From NCBI GenBank assembly GCA_029204225.1, contig CM055103.1, positions 6,632,852 to 6,696,851 of the forward strand: a DNA stretch of 64,000 bases, in the 5' to 3' direction. Position 1 is the first letter of the stretch. The number at the start of each line of letters is the position of its first letter. Under the pieces are notes generated by a model, which worked only from the letters and a program-made list of their open reading frames with translations, did not search any database and was not told the DNA's origin. Source of the DNA: Diphasiastrum complanatum. Lineage: Eukaryota > Streptophyta > Lycopodiopsida > Lycopodiales > Lycopodiaceae. The position numbers and the translations under genes were made by a program. This document shows, piece by piece, positions 1-12,989 of this stretch.

Positions 1-316
1 TAAAACTATCGTCATAGCATGAATAAATTATATATCATAATATTAATAATTTTCGTTCAATATATGCAGTCTGTACAACAAAAAGATGCGTTTCGTTGTG
101 CATGGTCCGTCCGGTACAATACAAAGCTCTTTTTTGAGTGATACAATCTACAAATGGATGTTGATATCGAGAAGGCAATATTTTGTTCATTTGTTGTTCT
201 TTTCATTCTAATTCTTATTTCTTTAGTGTCATTGTTAGTCATTTTGTTCATTCACTTTGTTTGTGATGACAGTTCACTCTTGAGCCATACAATCCCGATG
301 ATGTGTATAGATTGCG
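1..316. repeat. Inverted copy of 10857-11170
   Basis: This stretch reads, with few differences, as the reverse complement of 10857-11170. The match stops abruptly near 316, where the left copy changes into a gypsy fragment. Both copies contain a short hydrophobic reading frame, but the frames end differently, so I do not treat them as genes. It is probably a fragment of a dispersed repeat whose ends lie outside what can be compared here. Confidence 0.7.
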
Positions 317-1020
317 GAAAACCATATATGGGCACTATCAAAAAGCAATTCTATCTGATATACACTCCTAGAAGGAGGTAGGCCTTCAGGTAGGTGCTTA
401 GGAAAAATGTCAACAAATTCATGTCTAAGCCTCCTAAATGCTTTACCTTCAGTTAAATCCTCAACTTAAGGGTTATTAAAAATACACTTAAAGGCATTTG
501 CGACAAACCAATGTTCAGACTCTTAATAACATGCTCATCTACATAAGTTACATCTTTTAAAATACATAAATAAACACTGTACTCATAGTCTTTCAAGTAT
601 TTATTAACTTCCAAAGTAGATATAAAAGAAGTGTCTGGATTACTCACATCATTTAGAATATATCAATGAGCCAAAAATGACAAACTATGAGTAACATAAC
701 TCTTTTTCAATGACTCATTCTTGGCTTAAAACCACTCCTTATCGAAGATTATATCTACCTTATTCACTATAATTTTGAATTTTCAAAAGTAGCTGGGGAA
801 TAATCTGGTCCCAAATTTGTCGATCCACTCTCGATGCCATCTTCACCACATACTTGCAATTATTTGGCGAGGTAGCCACCTAGAGATTCTGCACCAATTT
901 TGAATTAGCAAAATTATGAGTAGAACTATCATCAATTAGGACATTCACTACTTGGCATCCCATGAATCCATTCATCTGAATGAGGTCATAGGCTCCAAAA
1001 ACAACTGTAATAAAAAATAT
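317..1020 (-). pseudogene. Ty3/gypsy pol fragment (protease to pre-RT), broken
   Basis: On the minus strand, around 1003-870, the translation contains LIDDSSTHNF. This resembles the retropepsin core of plant Ty3/gypsy elements (usually ID-S/T-G-S-T-HNF) with the active-site DSG/DTG changed to DDS. Further along, 647-453 encodes a 64-residue piece that is nearly the same as the plus-strand ORF at 45423-45680, just upstream of a recognisable gypsy reverse transcriptase. The order protease then pre-RT is right for a gypsy pol read on the minus strand. Several stops break the frame, and the RT core itself is absent here because the homology ends at 317. The family assignment rests on motif recognition. 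Confidence 0.6.
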
Positions 1021-1773
1021 AGTTTCCACAAACCGAATCATTTATTAAAGATAAATCAACAAATGAGATACTAGAACTACTTGGTGCCTTGAAATATCTG
1101 GGCTGACTTCAAGTCTTCTTTTACTTTTTTGAATAGCCATTCACAAGGTGCCCCCTCTCCATTGTGGGAGCTGGAATTCAAGGCCTAAGGGACATCTCAA
1201 TGGAGCCCAAGGTTGTTTAAGAAAGCAACACCTTACAAGGAAAAGCCCTATGTAAATAAGTATTTTTGTTAGATTAATTGCCCAAGCATGGCATCTCTTG
1301 TGTGTATAAGTCCATCTTGAAGCACCTAGCAATAGTTAGTAAAATTAGGCCCTAGCTTGGCATCCTACGAGTGTAAGACCAACCTATGGTATCGTTAACT
1401 TACTAGGTGCATGAAATGAGTTTTGTCAGCTATCAAGGTTTAAACTTAGACTTCAAAAGTTTTATAAAAGTCAAAGTCAAGTATCCAAAAAGGGGTTTGC
1501 ATTGTATAATGAGAATTGAATTGTCATGTCCCATAAACAAATGTGGGAATGGGGACCCACAAGTTTTTATAAGAAGAACCCCATTCCATGTAAGTCTTTC
1601 ATCCATAGTACAAAGGGCAAAGCGTTGCTATTTTGGGTCCGTGCAGGCTCTAACTTGGTGTTTGGCTAATGTTAGTATGACTTTGTGTGTATTGCTAAAT
1701 TGTCTAAGTTTTTGCTACTTTAGTCCCTATTTTAGAATGTGTGATTAATCCTAAGTTATTTTAAAAATTAGTG
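1021..1773. other. No recognisable gene
   Basis: The longest open frame is about 113 codons (1407-1748, plus strand) and shows no recognisable domain. I see no repeat with another part of the window here. Confidence 0.5.
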
Positions 1774-1850
1774 TTGAGTGGAGTGAGTGTGGAAGGGTGG
1801 AAGGGTGTGAAGGGTGGAAGAGTGAGTGTGGAAGGGTGTGAAGGCCCTAG
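1774..1850. repeat. Purine-rich minisatellite
   Basis: Short imperfect units built from GTGGAAGGGTG and GTGAAGG follow one another up to the start of the 503-bp repeat at 1851. The strand is almost pure purine plus T, a typical slippage-prone tract. Confidence 0.6.
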
Positions 1851-2353
1851 TGTGGAGAGAGAGATACACAATTTCACATAGTTCCTCTTGACAAAGCAAG
1901 ACTAAACTCTTTAAAGCCTTTATTCATAAACCAACAAGGTACAATATAGTTGAAAAGTAAAGTACAGTACTGTAAGGCACCATAAAGCATAACCACTCTC
2001 AAAACGTCCACCATCCCACAACACAAAACCGCACGAGTTAGTATAGTGGGGAAGACAGGTGTCATAGCTGAGCGTTAGTTGTTATCCATGTTCAAAAGAA
2101 ATTATACTACTTAACAACATAAATAGCATTTTAAATCATAGTCCAGTCTTCCCAAACGAAAAGAATGTTTTTAGCAATAGGCCAAGCCCCGACATTACCA
2201 TATCAGGGCAAGTGCCATGCTGATCAGTTTTTGGACATTGGTCCATATCAGTGCATTTTGTTTTATGCATACGTATGAATAGTTTTCACCGTATATATTG
2301 TTTATCGCTAAAAGATATGATGTGGACATGTGTGCAGGTGTTAGAGAAATCCA
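1851..2353. repeat. Direct repeat copy 1 (possible LTR)
   Basis: About 500 bp match 4570-5075 in the same orientation. Both copies begin TG followed by a GA-rich run and end ...AAATCCA, so they have TG...CA ends like LTRs. Flanking bases (CCTAG before copy 1, TGCTT after copy 2) do not form a target duplication, and no clear primer-binding site or polypurine tract adjoins them. Part of the minus-strand reading also resembles 16030-16180. It could be an LTR of a non-autonomous element or a duplicated element tail. Confidence 0.55.
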
Positions 2354-2778
2354 TGCTATGCTAACGCTGGTGACTCTAGTTTCGAAAAACAAGTCACAGA
2401 CTACTGTCCATACTCCTAAAGCAACAATCATGCACATTGGTGATTCATTTAAAAGATTTCTTGTGGGCTTTGTAAGTACACAGTAAATACGACAAAGAGT
2501 CGTTCCCCAAGAAGATCTTGGATAAAAAACCGGTTAGTTTTTCCATTACATATGTGACAGTTCTCGTAACTGAGTTTTCTTGATCATTAGGAAAGGGGTT
2601 GAAGTCAGGATTGTTAAGTCTATTTAGGGCAAGATTCCGTACAAAGAATTTACATATAAAAGTGGGATTGTGTTGTGCCTTATCAATGCCATTGATGTAG
2701 AGAAAATTTGTGAGCCATTGTCTTCATTTTTAGCAGTTTGTATTTTTGCAGTTGTGTTCTTATGCCATGTAGCCAAGT

Positions 2779-4382
2779 TCATTTTTTGATATTTTCTAGG
2801 GCAATGTTTTTACAAAAAATCACATGCTTCCTTATCGTTTCTTCTTCCAAGTGTTTATGCGTTGGCAAGAGTTTAATAAGTTTGAACCATCCATTATAAA
2901 GTCCAGAAGCAACTTCATTGACATTATTCTTTTTCAAAGTAATATGATTGAGACCCTTTTCTAAAGATTTGTGTAAAATAGGACTTTTAACAATATTGCT
3001 ATATGTAGAAATGATATGCCCAAATTTTTTAGCAACAAAGTTCTTGAATCTATTAAGAGGTAAGCATTCGCATGCATGCAAGTTTTCTATGTCAAAATCA
3101 CAAAAAACATCAAAGGGAAAATACCAATCACTTTTGGCACTTGGTAGGTAAGTCCAACCGAACGTAATATCATGAAAGAGTTCATCATCAACATCGTATA
3201 GTCTGAATAAAACATGAGAGTAAAAGGTCTTCACATGGATTGCTTCAAAAACTCTATTGCGGTAACATAAATGTAAGAAAGAACTCCCTGAATCATTGCT
3301 AGTATTCAGCTAAAGACGTCCTGTTGCCGAGAAACTGACTTCTCTCCTATCTGTCCTTTTCCCATCCTGCACATTGATTAATTTTGATAAAAATTAGCCT
3401 CTTGATAGGTAGGTTGCTCTTTGTACTACTTTGTCCTTCCTTTCCAGTGAAACGTCTTTTCTTTCCTGTCCCTGACCCTGATACGACTGAGTTTGAATTG
3501 TTGAGATTGAAATTGCTCGTTCTTTTGCTTGTGTTCTGAAAGTATTTATCTTGGATTGTGGAAAAGCTTGGTTGTTTCAGAAGGCATTCTATCTCACATA
3601 TGTTTTCGACATCTCCTAGGGGTGATAAGAGTTTGGCAGAAGAATCTTTAGCAAGCTCAATAGAGGCATCGGTCATGTACTGTCCGATGAACAGAAAGGT
3701 AAGGTGTGCTTTAACCACATCTCTGGCGGGTTTGTGTAGCCACAAAAAGAAAGCGTTCAATTTCTTTTGGAGGGAAGCACCAGGGAAGAACTTGCCTATG
3801 TTGTTCATCATATACCAAATGGCGTGGTCAAACCAGATAATGGAAGAATTGTTTTTGCATTTGACACCACATCTACACTTGAAGAAAGGTCTTTTCCAGT
3901 TTCAGATTCTGGCTTGGTGAAGGCTCATTCTATTGAAGCCAGTCTCAAAGTGTCCTCTAATTCTGGCCCAGGTTTGCTCAGAAGGGCAACGATAAGGCTC
4001 AAATTTGTTCATGCGAATAACAGATTCTCATCAAGATCATCTAAAAAGACCAAAGGGTGTGGTGAAAAAGGTGCATCAAGGGTGGTAGGCAGAAGGTCAA
4101 CAGTAGAAATACCATTTTCATTCTCAAGGCAAGCAAAGACTTTTCTAATATGCAGTGAAAAATCTTTCTTCTTCCTTAAAACTTTCGACAAATTCATTAA
4201 GCCTGCCATAAAGATTTTCTACCAAACTCAAAGTTTCCTTCTTTTTTAACAAACTCCAGATAGATCTTGACCCAGTCCAAAGTCCCCAAAAGATCAATCA
4301 AACACAAAACCTTATCCTCAGGTGCAGCAGAAGAACAAGTAGCGCTATCAGTGTCTACATCATTACGGCCTTTTTCATACAA
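2779..4382 (-). other. Unrecognised minus-strand ORFs between the 503-bp repeats
   Basis: Four minus-strand frames follow one another in transcription order: 4382-4197 (61 residues), 4209-4009 (66), 3811-3347 (154) and 3234-2779 (151). The 154-residue one is rich in Ser/Asn with basic stretches (GKKRR). The 151-residue one is rich in aromatic residues, Lys and His. I recognise no protease, RT, integrase or transposase motif. Their position between TG...CA direct repeats would fit a gag-like or cargo region of a minus-oriented non-autonomous LTR element, but this is inference. They might also be exons of a decayed host gene. Confidence 0.35.
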
Positions 4383-4569
4383 CAGGTAAGCATCTGAATA
4401 AAATGGTTAGGTGGAGGAAGGGGCTCCCCATAACCCAAAAGAGCAGCATCTTGAAACCATCATGTGGACTAAAACATGAAAATAGACCTTTGTTAGCTTA
4501 TGAACCGGATAAAAGGTAAGGGTCTAGTACTATCCTAACCAAGGAATAGTCAGAGTTACACCACAAGGA

Positions 4570-5075
4570 TGCAGAGAGAGAGAGATACACACTTTCACAT
4601 AGTTCCTATTGACAAAGCAAGACTAAACCCTTTGAAGCCTTTATTCATAAACCAACAAGGTACAATATAGCTTAAAAGTAAAATACAATACTATAAAGCA
4701 CCGTAAAGCATAAATACTCTCAAAATGTCCAGTTGATATCTGCCACCATCCCATGACACAAAACTGCACGAGTTAGTATAGTGGGGAAGACAAGTGTCAT
4801 AGCTGAGTGTCAGTTGTTATCCATGTCCAAAAGAAGTTATACTGATTTACAACATAAATAGCATTTTAAATCATAGTCCAGTCTTCCCAAACTTAGCGAT
4901 AGGCCAAGCCCTGACATTACCGTATCAGGACAAGTGCCATGCTGATCAGTTTTTGGGCATTGGTCCAATCAGTTCGTTTTGTTTTATGCATACGTATGAA
5001 TAGTTTTCACCGTATATATTGTTTATCGCTAAAAGATATGGTGTGGACATGTGTGCAGGTGTTAGAGCAAATCCA
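4570..5075. repeat. Direct repeat copy 2 (possible LTR)
   Basis: This is the second copy of the repeat at 1851-2353, about 90 percent alike by eye, with small indels (for example an extra stretch near 4735). If the unit is an LTR and the internal ORFs are on the minus strand, this copy is the 5' LTR. Confidence 0.55.
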
Positions 5076-5119
5076 TGCTTCCCAGTCGTATCTCACCATG
5101 CTCTGATATGACAACTGAA

Positions 5120-6830
5120 TGGGTATAAATTTTGTAAAAGCCATCATTGAATAATGTAGTTTTGAATAAACTTGCGTTTATCAAAACTCCGTATTCAACT
5201 CGTGGTATTTATGACATTGTTTTGGATAAGTTACATATTATCGGTGAGGTTTTCATGGTTTTTAAAAGCTATCAGGGCATATCCTTGCCATTCTACTCCT
5301 TTATCTTACGCAAATCCGTGTTGTATAAGATAATGTAAAGAAAAACCTTGGTACAGGACGACAAAGGTGTCATCATTAACGGAGTTGTTAAACCGTTTAC
5401 GAGTTGGTAGAATCTAAATAGGTAAAAAGAGACATATTTCAGCATTTAGAGTCACTACAAGTCAAAGAGAATTGAATATATCCATACAAAAACACCTTCC
5501 CTTCAAGCGTAAGCTACGTATACAGTCTGAATTTTGTTGCAAGAACTCATATGTGTTTTCTTGTGAGGATGCCATGTTAATCCTTCGAGTGCTCTTGCCT
5601 TCTTTAGAATCAAATCATTCATCACGTTATTGTCAAATAAGGTAAAAAATAGAACTCAGCATATCGAAGAAAGCCTTTCACTAACAACTTATATCAATTT
5701 GGGAGTGCGTGGTTTTATGTATATACCTGTGCAGACACTTATAGAATTATGGTTCAAAATCGAACCTAATCAAAAAAGAAGATCGTAGTAATACTCGATG
5801 CTACAAGAAGCACATGTTGTATCTGTTAGTGATTGAACACTAGTATTCTCTTTGAAATAGAAACCAGTCAATCGCATGATAGCAGCCTGGTTAAAGCATG
5901 AGATATACTAAACAAAACCAAAACGTGCAGGTATCTGAGTTGTAACTCTTGTATAATAGAATGAAAATAGAGTTGATCCTTCTCTGGACTTTGTACGTGA
6001 CCTTTCAGTATTCAAAAAACAACCGAACAATCATGCTATCCTTTGAAGGATAGTAGTGCTTATTGTGTACTCAAAGTTAACAAACAGGTTATCATCTTTA
6101 CATATATACCATAATGCGTTGATCACACGCAAGCATTTGTGGAACAAGGAAGTGCTTCATCGCTAGTCAATTAGATCAAAGAAAACTTCTGAAACTACAC
6201 AAAGTATGTGATGCATGTCTATCACTATCAAGCGGTAAGTATTATGTATGGAAGATAACATTGGTCATCAGACAACGGACCATTTACATCCATTTTTTCA
6301 AGCCCAAAACTTTAGAAGGTCCATCGCTGATCAACAGACCACACTTTGTCAAATAAATCACATTATATTGAGTATGCTCCCTCGCTGGTCCATTGTTGGG
6401 GATAGCGGACCAGTTCATAGCAAAAAAAGCCATGCAAAAAGAGTGTGATCCCTCATTGTGGACAACGGATCAACACTCACTTGTTTATCATTCAAAAAAG
6501 GTTGATACCATTCACATTAGTAAAGAGACAAAAGCAATGATATGAAATGAGACCAGCCACATACCGTAAAGCAGAAAAGGATGACTTCAAGCCTGATAGG
6601 GCGCATTCTATGTCATGAGCAGATCTCCAGACTTTCTTCCCACCGTATAGTAGAGAAGTCTCATTCGAAGACAGGTGATATATAGTAGTTCCGAAGGAAG
6701 CTTTCTGGAAGAGCCCTTTTAACCAAATTTGGTGGAAAACTAATTTCTGAAAAGTGCAATAAATGGTTGGGTTGGTAAAAAAGCTTAGGATTCTAAGATT
6801 AGGTATATTTTAATGTGATTTGACTAGGGG
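5120..6830. other. No recognisable gene
   Basis: Only short open frames occur (63-66 codons). The stretch is AT-rich. I see no repeat partner elsewhere in the window and no retroelement motif. Confidence 0.5.
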
Positions 6831-6856
6831 CGCTATTTTAAAATAAAGAAGAGTCC

Positions 6857-7565
<709 letters not shown>

Positions 7566-7999
7566 AATGCCATAGCTTCATCTGGGGGATTGTCCCAATA
7601 GTTTATTTTGATTTTGATTTGATAGGTAGTCATGTGATGTGTCTCTATGAAGACCTTGGCCAAAGGTGGAGTCTTTGGGACATCCTTTCTTATTACCCTT
7701 TCTCCATACCGATGTGGATCGAAATACCATAATGCTTGTTTGTTGGTGTATCCACATCATCTTCCAAAATGATTATTAAGCACCATGGGAGGAGCCCTTC
7801 TTCACAAGGTTCTAGTGCTGGTTCTAAGGATAGCCATGAGAGTTCTATAATGTTGATACTAATTTCAATTTTGTTATCAAGAGTTACAAGATTTCATCTA
7901 CAGGCTCCAATTTTTCTTCCAAGTTCGTTTCTCAGAGTAATGAAATGGATCCCTTTATAGACCTCATGCAATCAATTGTAGCTGAAGCTTCAATATACT

Positions 8000-8504
8000 A
8001 TTGGTGATATTTATGTCGGAGTCTTGGTGGACTCCCAATGGTTTGCGATGTTTCTTTTGATCACGATCAATTATGTGGTCGGTGGTGGAAGAAGCCGCTT
8101 CCTCTAATGGGATAGCAGGCTTGATAATCCAAGTATTTGGACCGATCCTCATAGCTCGATCTCAATTTTCAATTGTAATTTGGGTTGCACTCCAATCATG
8201 GCATACTTTAGCCATCTTCAGCCATGGTCGTCCCAATAGGAGCTGATTGAAGTGGCTTTTGAAACATCCAAGATAGTGAAGTTCACTATGATGCCATGTA
8301 TTTGTTAAATAATGTATATCTACTCGAATATGGCAATATATTCTTGAAAATGAAGATTTGCACTGGACAATTATATATTATGAAGAGGCCTATATCATTT
8401 TTCGGGATATAATTGCTAATGACTTGTCTTGTACAAAAGGACAAGACCTCTAGAAATGAAACAGTGTCTAGAACAACCTTAATCCAGTCATCCACATGAA
8501 TCAA
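8000..8504 (-). pseudogene. Ty3/gypsy retropepsin-region fragment, broken
   Basis: Reading the minus strand from 8290 to 8130, one frame gives NQLLLGRPWLKMAKVCHDW. This has the LLGRPWL block typical of the C-terminal half of the aspartic protease of plant gypsy elements. Upstream, 8504-8286 encodes a 72-residue stretch that would correspond to the earlier part of the same domain, but in another frame. Stops and frameshifts make it non-functional. It is followed downstream, on the minus strand, by the GA-tract repeat. Confidence 0.55.
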
Positions 8505-8699
8505 CTAGATTCGAATCGCCATCTTAAACTAGAGTAAATTAAACTCATAGTTAAATGTACCTTTAATGGTATAATTTACATGTAATTGTAACTCATCTAT
8601 TAACTAGAGTTAGTCAATGGAGCGACGCACCTGTAATCTCTAGAGGTGTGTTTGCTCGCTCCGTAGGAAATATATGGAAGACACGCTTCAGTCTCAGAC

Positions 8700-8910
<211 letters not shown>

Positions 8911-9120
8911 CATGTACTTGTGAGAGATTGAAAAAGTGAATAGAGCATCAAAGATTATTTTCTCTAATCTCTGTTCTCCGCATTGCTAAGTGTGAGTGAT
9001 CTTGAGTCTACTAGCAATCTCTTCTGCATTACTTAAATCACTCTTTGGTCAGACAGTTGCAATAGTTCATTACAGACGCTTGTTGGGTTCTGATCTAAAG
9101 AACTCTCTTTAAACTATTTT

Positions 9121-9425
9121 ATTCATCTACGGGAATACTTTGTATTCGGCACCCGAGTAAAGGATCACTTTGGTACAGTCTTCCACAATCATTGAAAAAT
9201 AGTATGTATACAATTGAAATGGTAGTTTCTGCCTGAGGAATTGAGTCACAGATCTATGTTCATGTGCATAACGAAGATATAAGTTTCTAACATGTTCGTG
9301 AGCTATTTGAGTTCTTTAACCTTTATTGGACTTTAGTTGTTGAGGACTTTTGTCTAGAACACAACAGTTCAAGAATAAGATGAAGTATTTGTCTGTTCGT
9401 ACTTGAATGCATCGAACATCTCTCG
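9121..9425 (-). pseudogene. Direct-repeat copy 1 of a gypsy integrase C-terminal segment
   Basis: This 305-bp stretch matches 10363-10676 in the same orientation. On the minus strand the shared part encodes the VETCTKVILYSGAEYKVF-like segment that in the second copy leads into a recognisable integrase C-terminus. Here the frame is interrupted soon afterwards. Both copies are probably relics of one duplicated gypsy pol end. Confidence 0.5.
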
Positions 9426-9729
9426 AATCCTTGCTGACAACTTAGTTAGCCAAAGTGTAGTTCATTCGTGCTACTTTGATAACATTTCACTTGTAGAACG
9501 CTTTTCATTTGATTCAATAGAGGAAGATTGTTGTTCTGGAAATTACCATCATCACACACACAACAAAAGTAATATTGGTTACTTATAAAAATGTCTGTTT
9601 CTGACTAACACCCGACTTCATTTCATTCGAATAAGTCAGAACTATATGATAAATCAATTTTTAAGTGCTATTATCTTGGGGTTCGACATTAAATACTACA
9701 CAAATCTATCATTTCACGACATATGCCAA

Positions 9730-9750
9730 TTTTGGCGCCGTTGCCAGGGA
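9730..9750 (+). promoter_or_regulatory. Ty3/gypsy-type primer-binding site
   Basis: The 21-base string begins TTTTGGCGCCGTTGCC. This is the primer-binding site commonly seen just after the 5' LTR of plant gypsy (Tat/Athila-type) elements. A gag-like frame starts about 50 bp later at 9803, as expected. The preceding 300 bp would be U5 of the LTR, but I could not find a partner LTR. Confidence 0.8.
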
Positions 9751-9802
9751 TAGCCAAATAAAGTTGATAACAAACAAACAACTCCATCTCCATTCTTAGT
9801 GC

Positions 9803-10160
9803 ATGTCAGAGAGAGCTGCCAGACTTGAAAGATATCAAAAACTTCAAGAAGAGTTTTTCAAAAGACTTCAAGAATCTTTTCAAAGAGGAGAATTATCTTT
9901 CCAGATTTATAACGAAACTTTCTTTGATAATCTTCTTAATCTTGTTAATTTACCTGAAATATTTTGTACTGAAGTTTTTGCTGCAGACTTTGTAAATCCA
10001 GTTCCTGATCCTAAACTAGATCCCAAATCTGATCCAAAATAAAAACCTGAGTCTGATCCAAATCCAGATCCAGAACCTGATTTTGAACCAGAACTAGAGC
10101 CAATTATGGAAGGTCTTGCTCCCCGTTTCACTTCAATCTTGAAGATCAAATACGATTATT
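9803..10160 (+). pseudogene. Gag N-terminus of a gypsy element, with premature stop
   Basis: From the ATG at 9803 a charged N-terminus (MSERAARLERYQKLQEEF) leads into a Pro/Asp/Lys repeat (PDPKLDPKSDPK). A TAA stops it at 10042. The same frame then continues with the same PDP/EPE repeat and further codons to about 10160, so the stop is probably a recent substitution in an older gag. Its position just after the primer-binding site supports gag. No zinc knuckle or pol follows: integrase debris on the other strand takes over. Confidence 0.55.
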
Positions 10161-10244
10161 TTAAAGGAATATCTTCAGATGATGTAACAAGCAAAATAAA
10201 AGCATAGTCTTCGATCATGCTAACTGAACTGGTGGTGCAGGCTG

Positions 10245-10460
10245 TCAAAACTTGCGTAGTCGGCTGCCATTCACTAGAGTATCAAAATGTTGTCCATCCA
10301 AATGTTCAAGAATAACTGCTCCATAGTTCAGTCTTTCTTTGACTCTATACGGACCTTCACCTGTTGTATTCGTCTGCGCGAATACTTTGTATTCGGCACC
10401 CGAGTAAAGTATCACTTTGGTACAGTTTTCCACAGTCATTGAAGAACAATATGTATACAA
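10245..10460 (-). pseudogene. Ty3/gypsy integrase C-terminal fragment
   Basis: The 71-residue minus-strand frame ends with GEGPYRVKERLNYGAVILEHLDG and VNGSRLRKF. This is the GPY/F-type C-terminal domain of plant gypsy integrases, in which GPY is followed by a small beta-barrel and an NG-x-RLK ending. The catalytic D,D35E core is not seen upstream. The stop at 10245 is where such polyproteins usually end. It overlaps the second direct-repeat copy at 10363-10676. Confidence 0.7.
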
Positions 10461-10676
10461 TTGAAATGGTAGTCCCTGCTTGAGGAATTGAGTTATAGAT
10501 TTGTAATCCTATGCATAATGAAGATATAAGTTTCTAACATGTTCGTGAGCTATTTGATTAAATTTTTATTAAACTTTAGTTGTTGAGGACTTCTGTCTAG
10601 AACACAACCGTTCAAGAATAAGATGAGCTATTTGTCTGTTCAAGTATCGTACTTGAATGCATCGAACATCTCTTGG
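10363..10676. repeat. Direct-repeat copy 2 (partner 9121-9425)
   Basis: This is the second copy of the segment at 9121. The two are separated by the primer-binding site and gag start, so one gypsy relic is split or duplicated around another. Copy 2 retains the longer open integrase frame. Confidence 0.75.
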
Positions 10677-10856
10677 CCCATCTAAAAGCTTGAGTTTGAG
10701 CCCTTTCCATTGCTCGTTGGAAAGCTATGCAAACCCTTGATCTGCATCCTGAGCAACCTGAAAGGCTGTTAAGGCAGGAGAAGCATTCTTTGCCTTGCCC
10801 TCAAGCTCTGGCACAAAACTAACACCATTTTGTACAAATTTTTTAATTAACTCTTG

Positions 10857-11170
10857 CCACAATCTATACACATCATCGGGATTGTACCGCTCAAGAGTGA
10901 ATTGTCATCACAAACAAGGTGAATGAGCAAATTACTAACAATGACACTAAAAAAATAAGAATTAGAATGAAAAGAATAACAAATGAACAAAATATCGCCT
11001 TCTCAATATCGACATCCATTTGTAGATTGTACCACTCAAAAAAGAGCTTTGTATTGTACAGGACAAACCATACACAACTAAATGCATCTTTTTGCTGTAC
11101 AGACTGCAAATATTGAACAAAAATTATTCATATTATGATATATAATTTATTCATGCTATGACGATAGATC
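10857..11170. repeat. Inverted copy of 1-316
   Basis: This is the right-hand partner of the repeat at the left edge of the window. The match breaks at 10857, next to a minus-strand coding-like stretch (10690-10860, about 45 codons) that I do not recognise. Confidence 0.7.
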
Positions 11171-11777
11171 TAAAATACAAAAAAAGATGCATATCAATGA
11201 TAAATTATATATACCTTGAGAGATTTAATGGTTATTTCACCAATAGAACTTGTCATAGCTAGTATTTTTGGAATGGCATCATGAAGTAGAGAATCAAATT
11301 CTCTATGTGTATTTTTAGCCGAGTTTATTTTTACACATAGAAAATTTGATACTCCCTCATTTATTTTCACAAAAAAAACATTCAAGCTCCAATGCCGACT
11401 GCAACAATCAAAATGAAATTAGAATCAATTTTGACATGAGTATAATCATCAAAATAAAAAGCATCAACACCAAACTAGCAAAACTTAATTATTCTCATAT
11501 GGAATCTGTGAGAAATTTCAACTACTTTTGCTATTTTGGTCATATTTGTATATTTGGGAATTGAGGCCAATTTTAATATTAGACTTAAAGTTTGACTTTT
11601 CAAAGTTATACTAGTCTAAAATAATTTGAATAATTTTTTTTGAAAAGTGTGCGAAACTATAGAACACGAGTTCTGGAGAGATTCAATTTGAGTAGTACAG
11701 ACATTGAATCTAGTCACACAAATAGTAGGGTTTTCATTATAGAGGGAAACCAAAGTTTAAATTTAGGTTTGGACCTG

Positions 11778-12274
<497 letters not shown>

Positions 12275-12619
12275 TTGTGTTGCAGGTTATGAAAGGATCA
12301 AGCACATCTATCAAGGATTGGGTGAAGATATCAATGCTAGAGCATATGCTAGATTGACTTCTACCCAGAAATCGAGTTTCTTACATATGTAGATTGGATC
12401 TCTTGTAGAACAAAACTCATTTTAGGTTATAGAACTTGATGAATTCCGATTTTGCACCACACTTACTAGAAATAGCCAATTTTGGATGCATTAGGAAGGT
12501 CTCACTTGAGGCTACAAGATTCTATATCAAGTTTTAGGCAATTGCATGTAGAATTTGAAATAATCAATTTTTTGTGACTTTGTCAAAACCCTAATTTATT
12601 GAATCCCTAGATTGTGAGG

Positions 12620-12946
12620 TTACTGTCTCATAAAGACTTGATAACAAGTCCAATGCTTCCTTAGAGGTTTTGCAGATATTTGGGAGTCGTCCAGATTGAG
12701 TGTGATACATGCTAGGGCCTTCTGATCTTTGATCCTCCAGGCCTTTGCCTGATCACCATCTTCTAGTTTCAGGTCTGCACCTTCTACTACATCCCAAAGA
12801 TCTCCATCTATCAACATCATTTTAAGTTTTAACTTCCAAATGTAGAAGTTAGAACCATTGAACTTGTCAATGACTCTAGCTTTATCGAGTGATGAAGGTG
12901 AAGAGCTACCTATATGAGACATGATAACAGTATACAAATAAAACAA
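12620..12946 (-). pseudogene. Ty1/copia gag N-terminal fragment
   Basis: The likely start is the internal Met at 12922 (MSHIGSSSPS). The frame then gives FNGSNFYIWKLKLKMML and DLWDVVEG, the conserved opening of copia gag (DUF4219/UBN2 type: F-x-G-x-N-F/Y-x-x-W-K...M...LW-x-V). The frame is lost after about 108 codons, so the rest of gag and all of pol are missing. Upstream lie a primer-binding site (12975-12986) and R-U5-like LTR sequence (12990-13572), the correct order for a minus-oriented element. Confidence 0.8.
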
Positions 12947-12974
12947 ACTTAATTTTTCAGTTTATTTGAGCTAT

Positions 12975-12986
12975 GCTCTAAGACCA
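12975..12986 (-). promoter_or_regulatory. Copia primer-binding site
   Basis: On the minus strand the site reads TGGTCTTAGAGC. It differs from the common tRNA-iMet complement TGGTATCAGAGC at two bases and lies three bases after the CA end of the LTR part. Confidence 0.7.
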
Positions 12987-12989
12987 ATA

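Noticed and set aside
154-381. 75-residue hydrophobic ORF as a membrane protein gene
   Set aside because: It spans the junction between an inverted repeat and a gypsy fragment, and the other copy of the repeat has a different C-terminus.
5098-5112. PBS-like ATCAGAGC on the minus strand next to the 503-bp repeat
   Set aside because: The match to the tRNA-iMet primer-binding site is short, lies outside rather than inside the TG...CA repeat, and no LTR partner for the sequence beyond 5120 was found.
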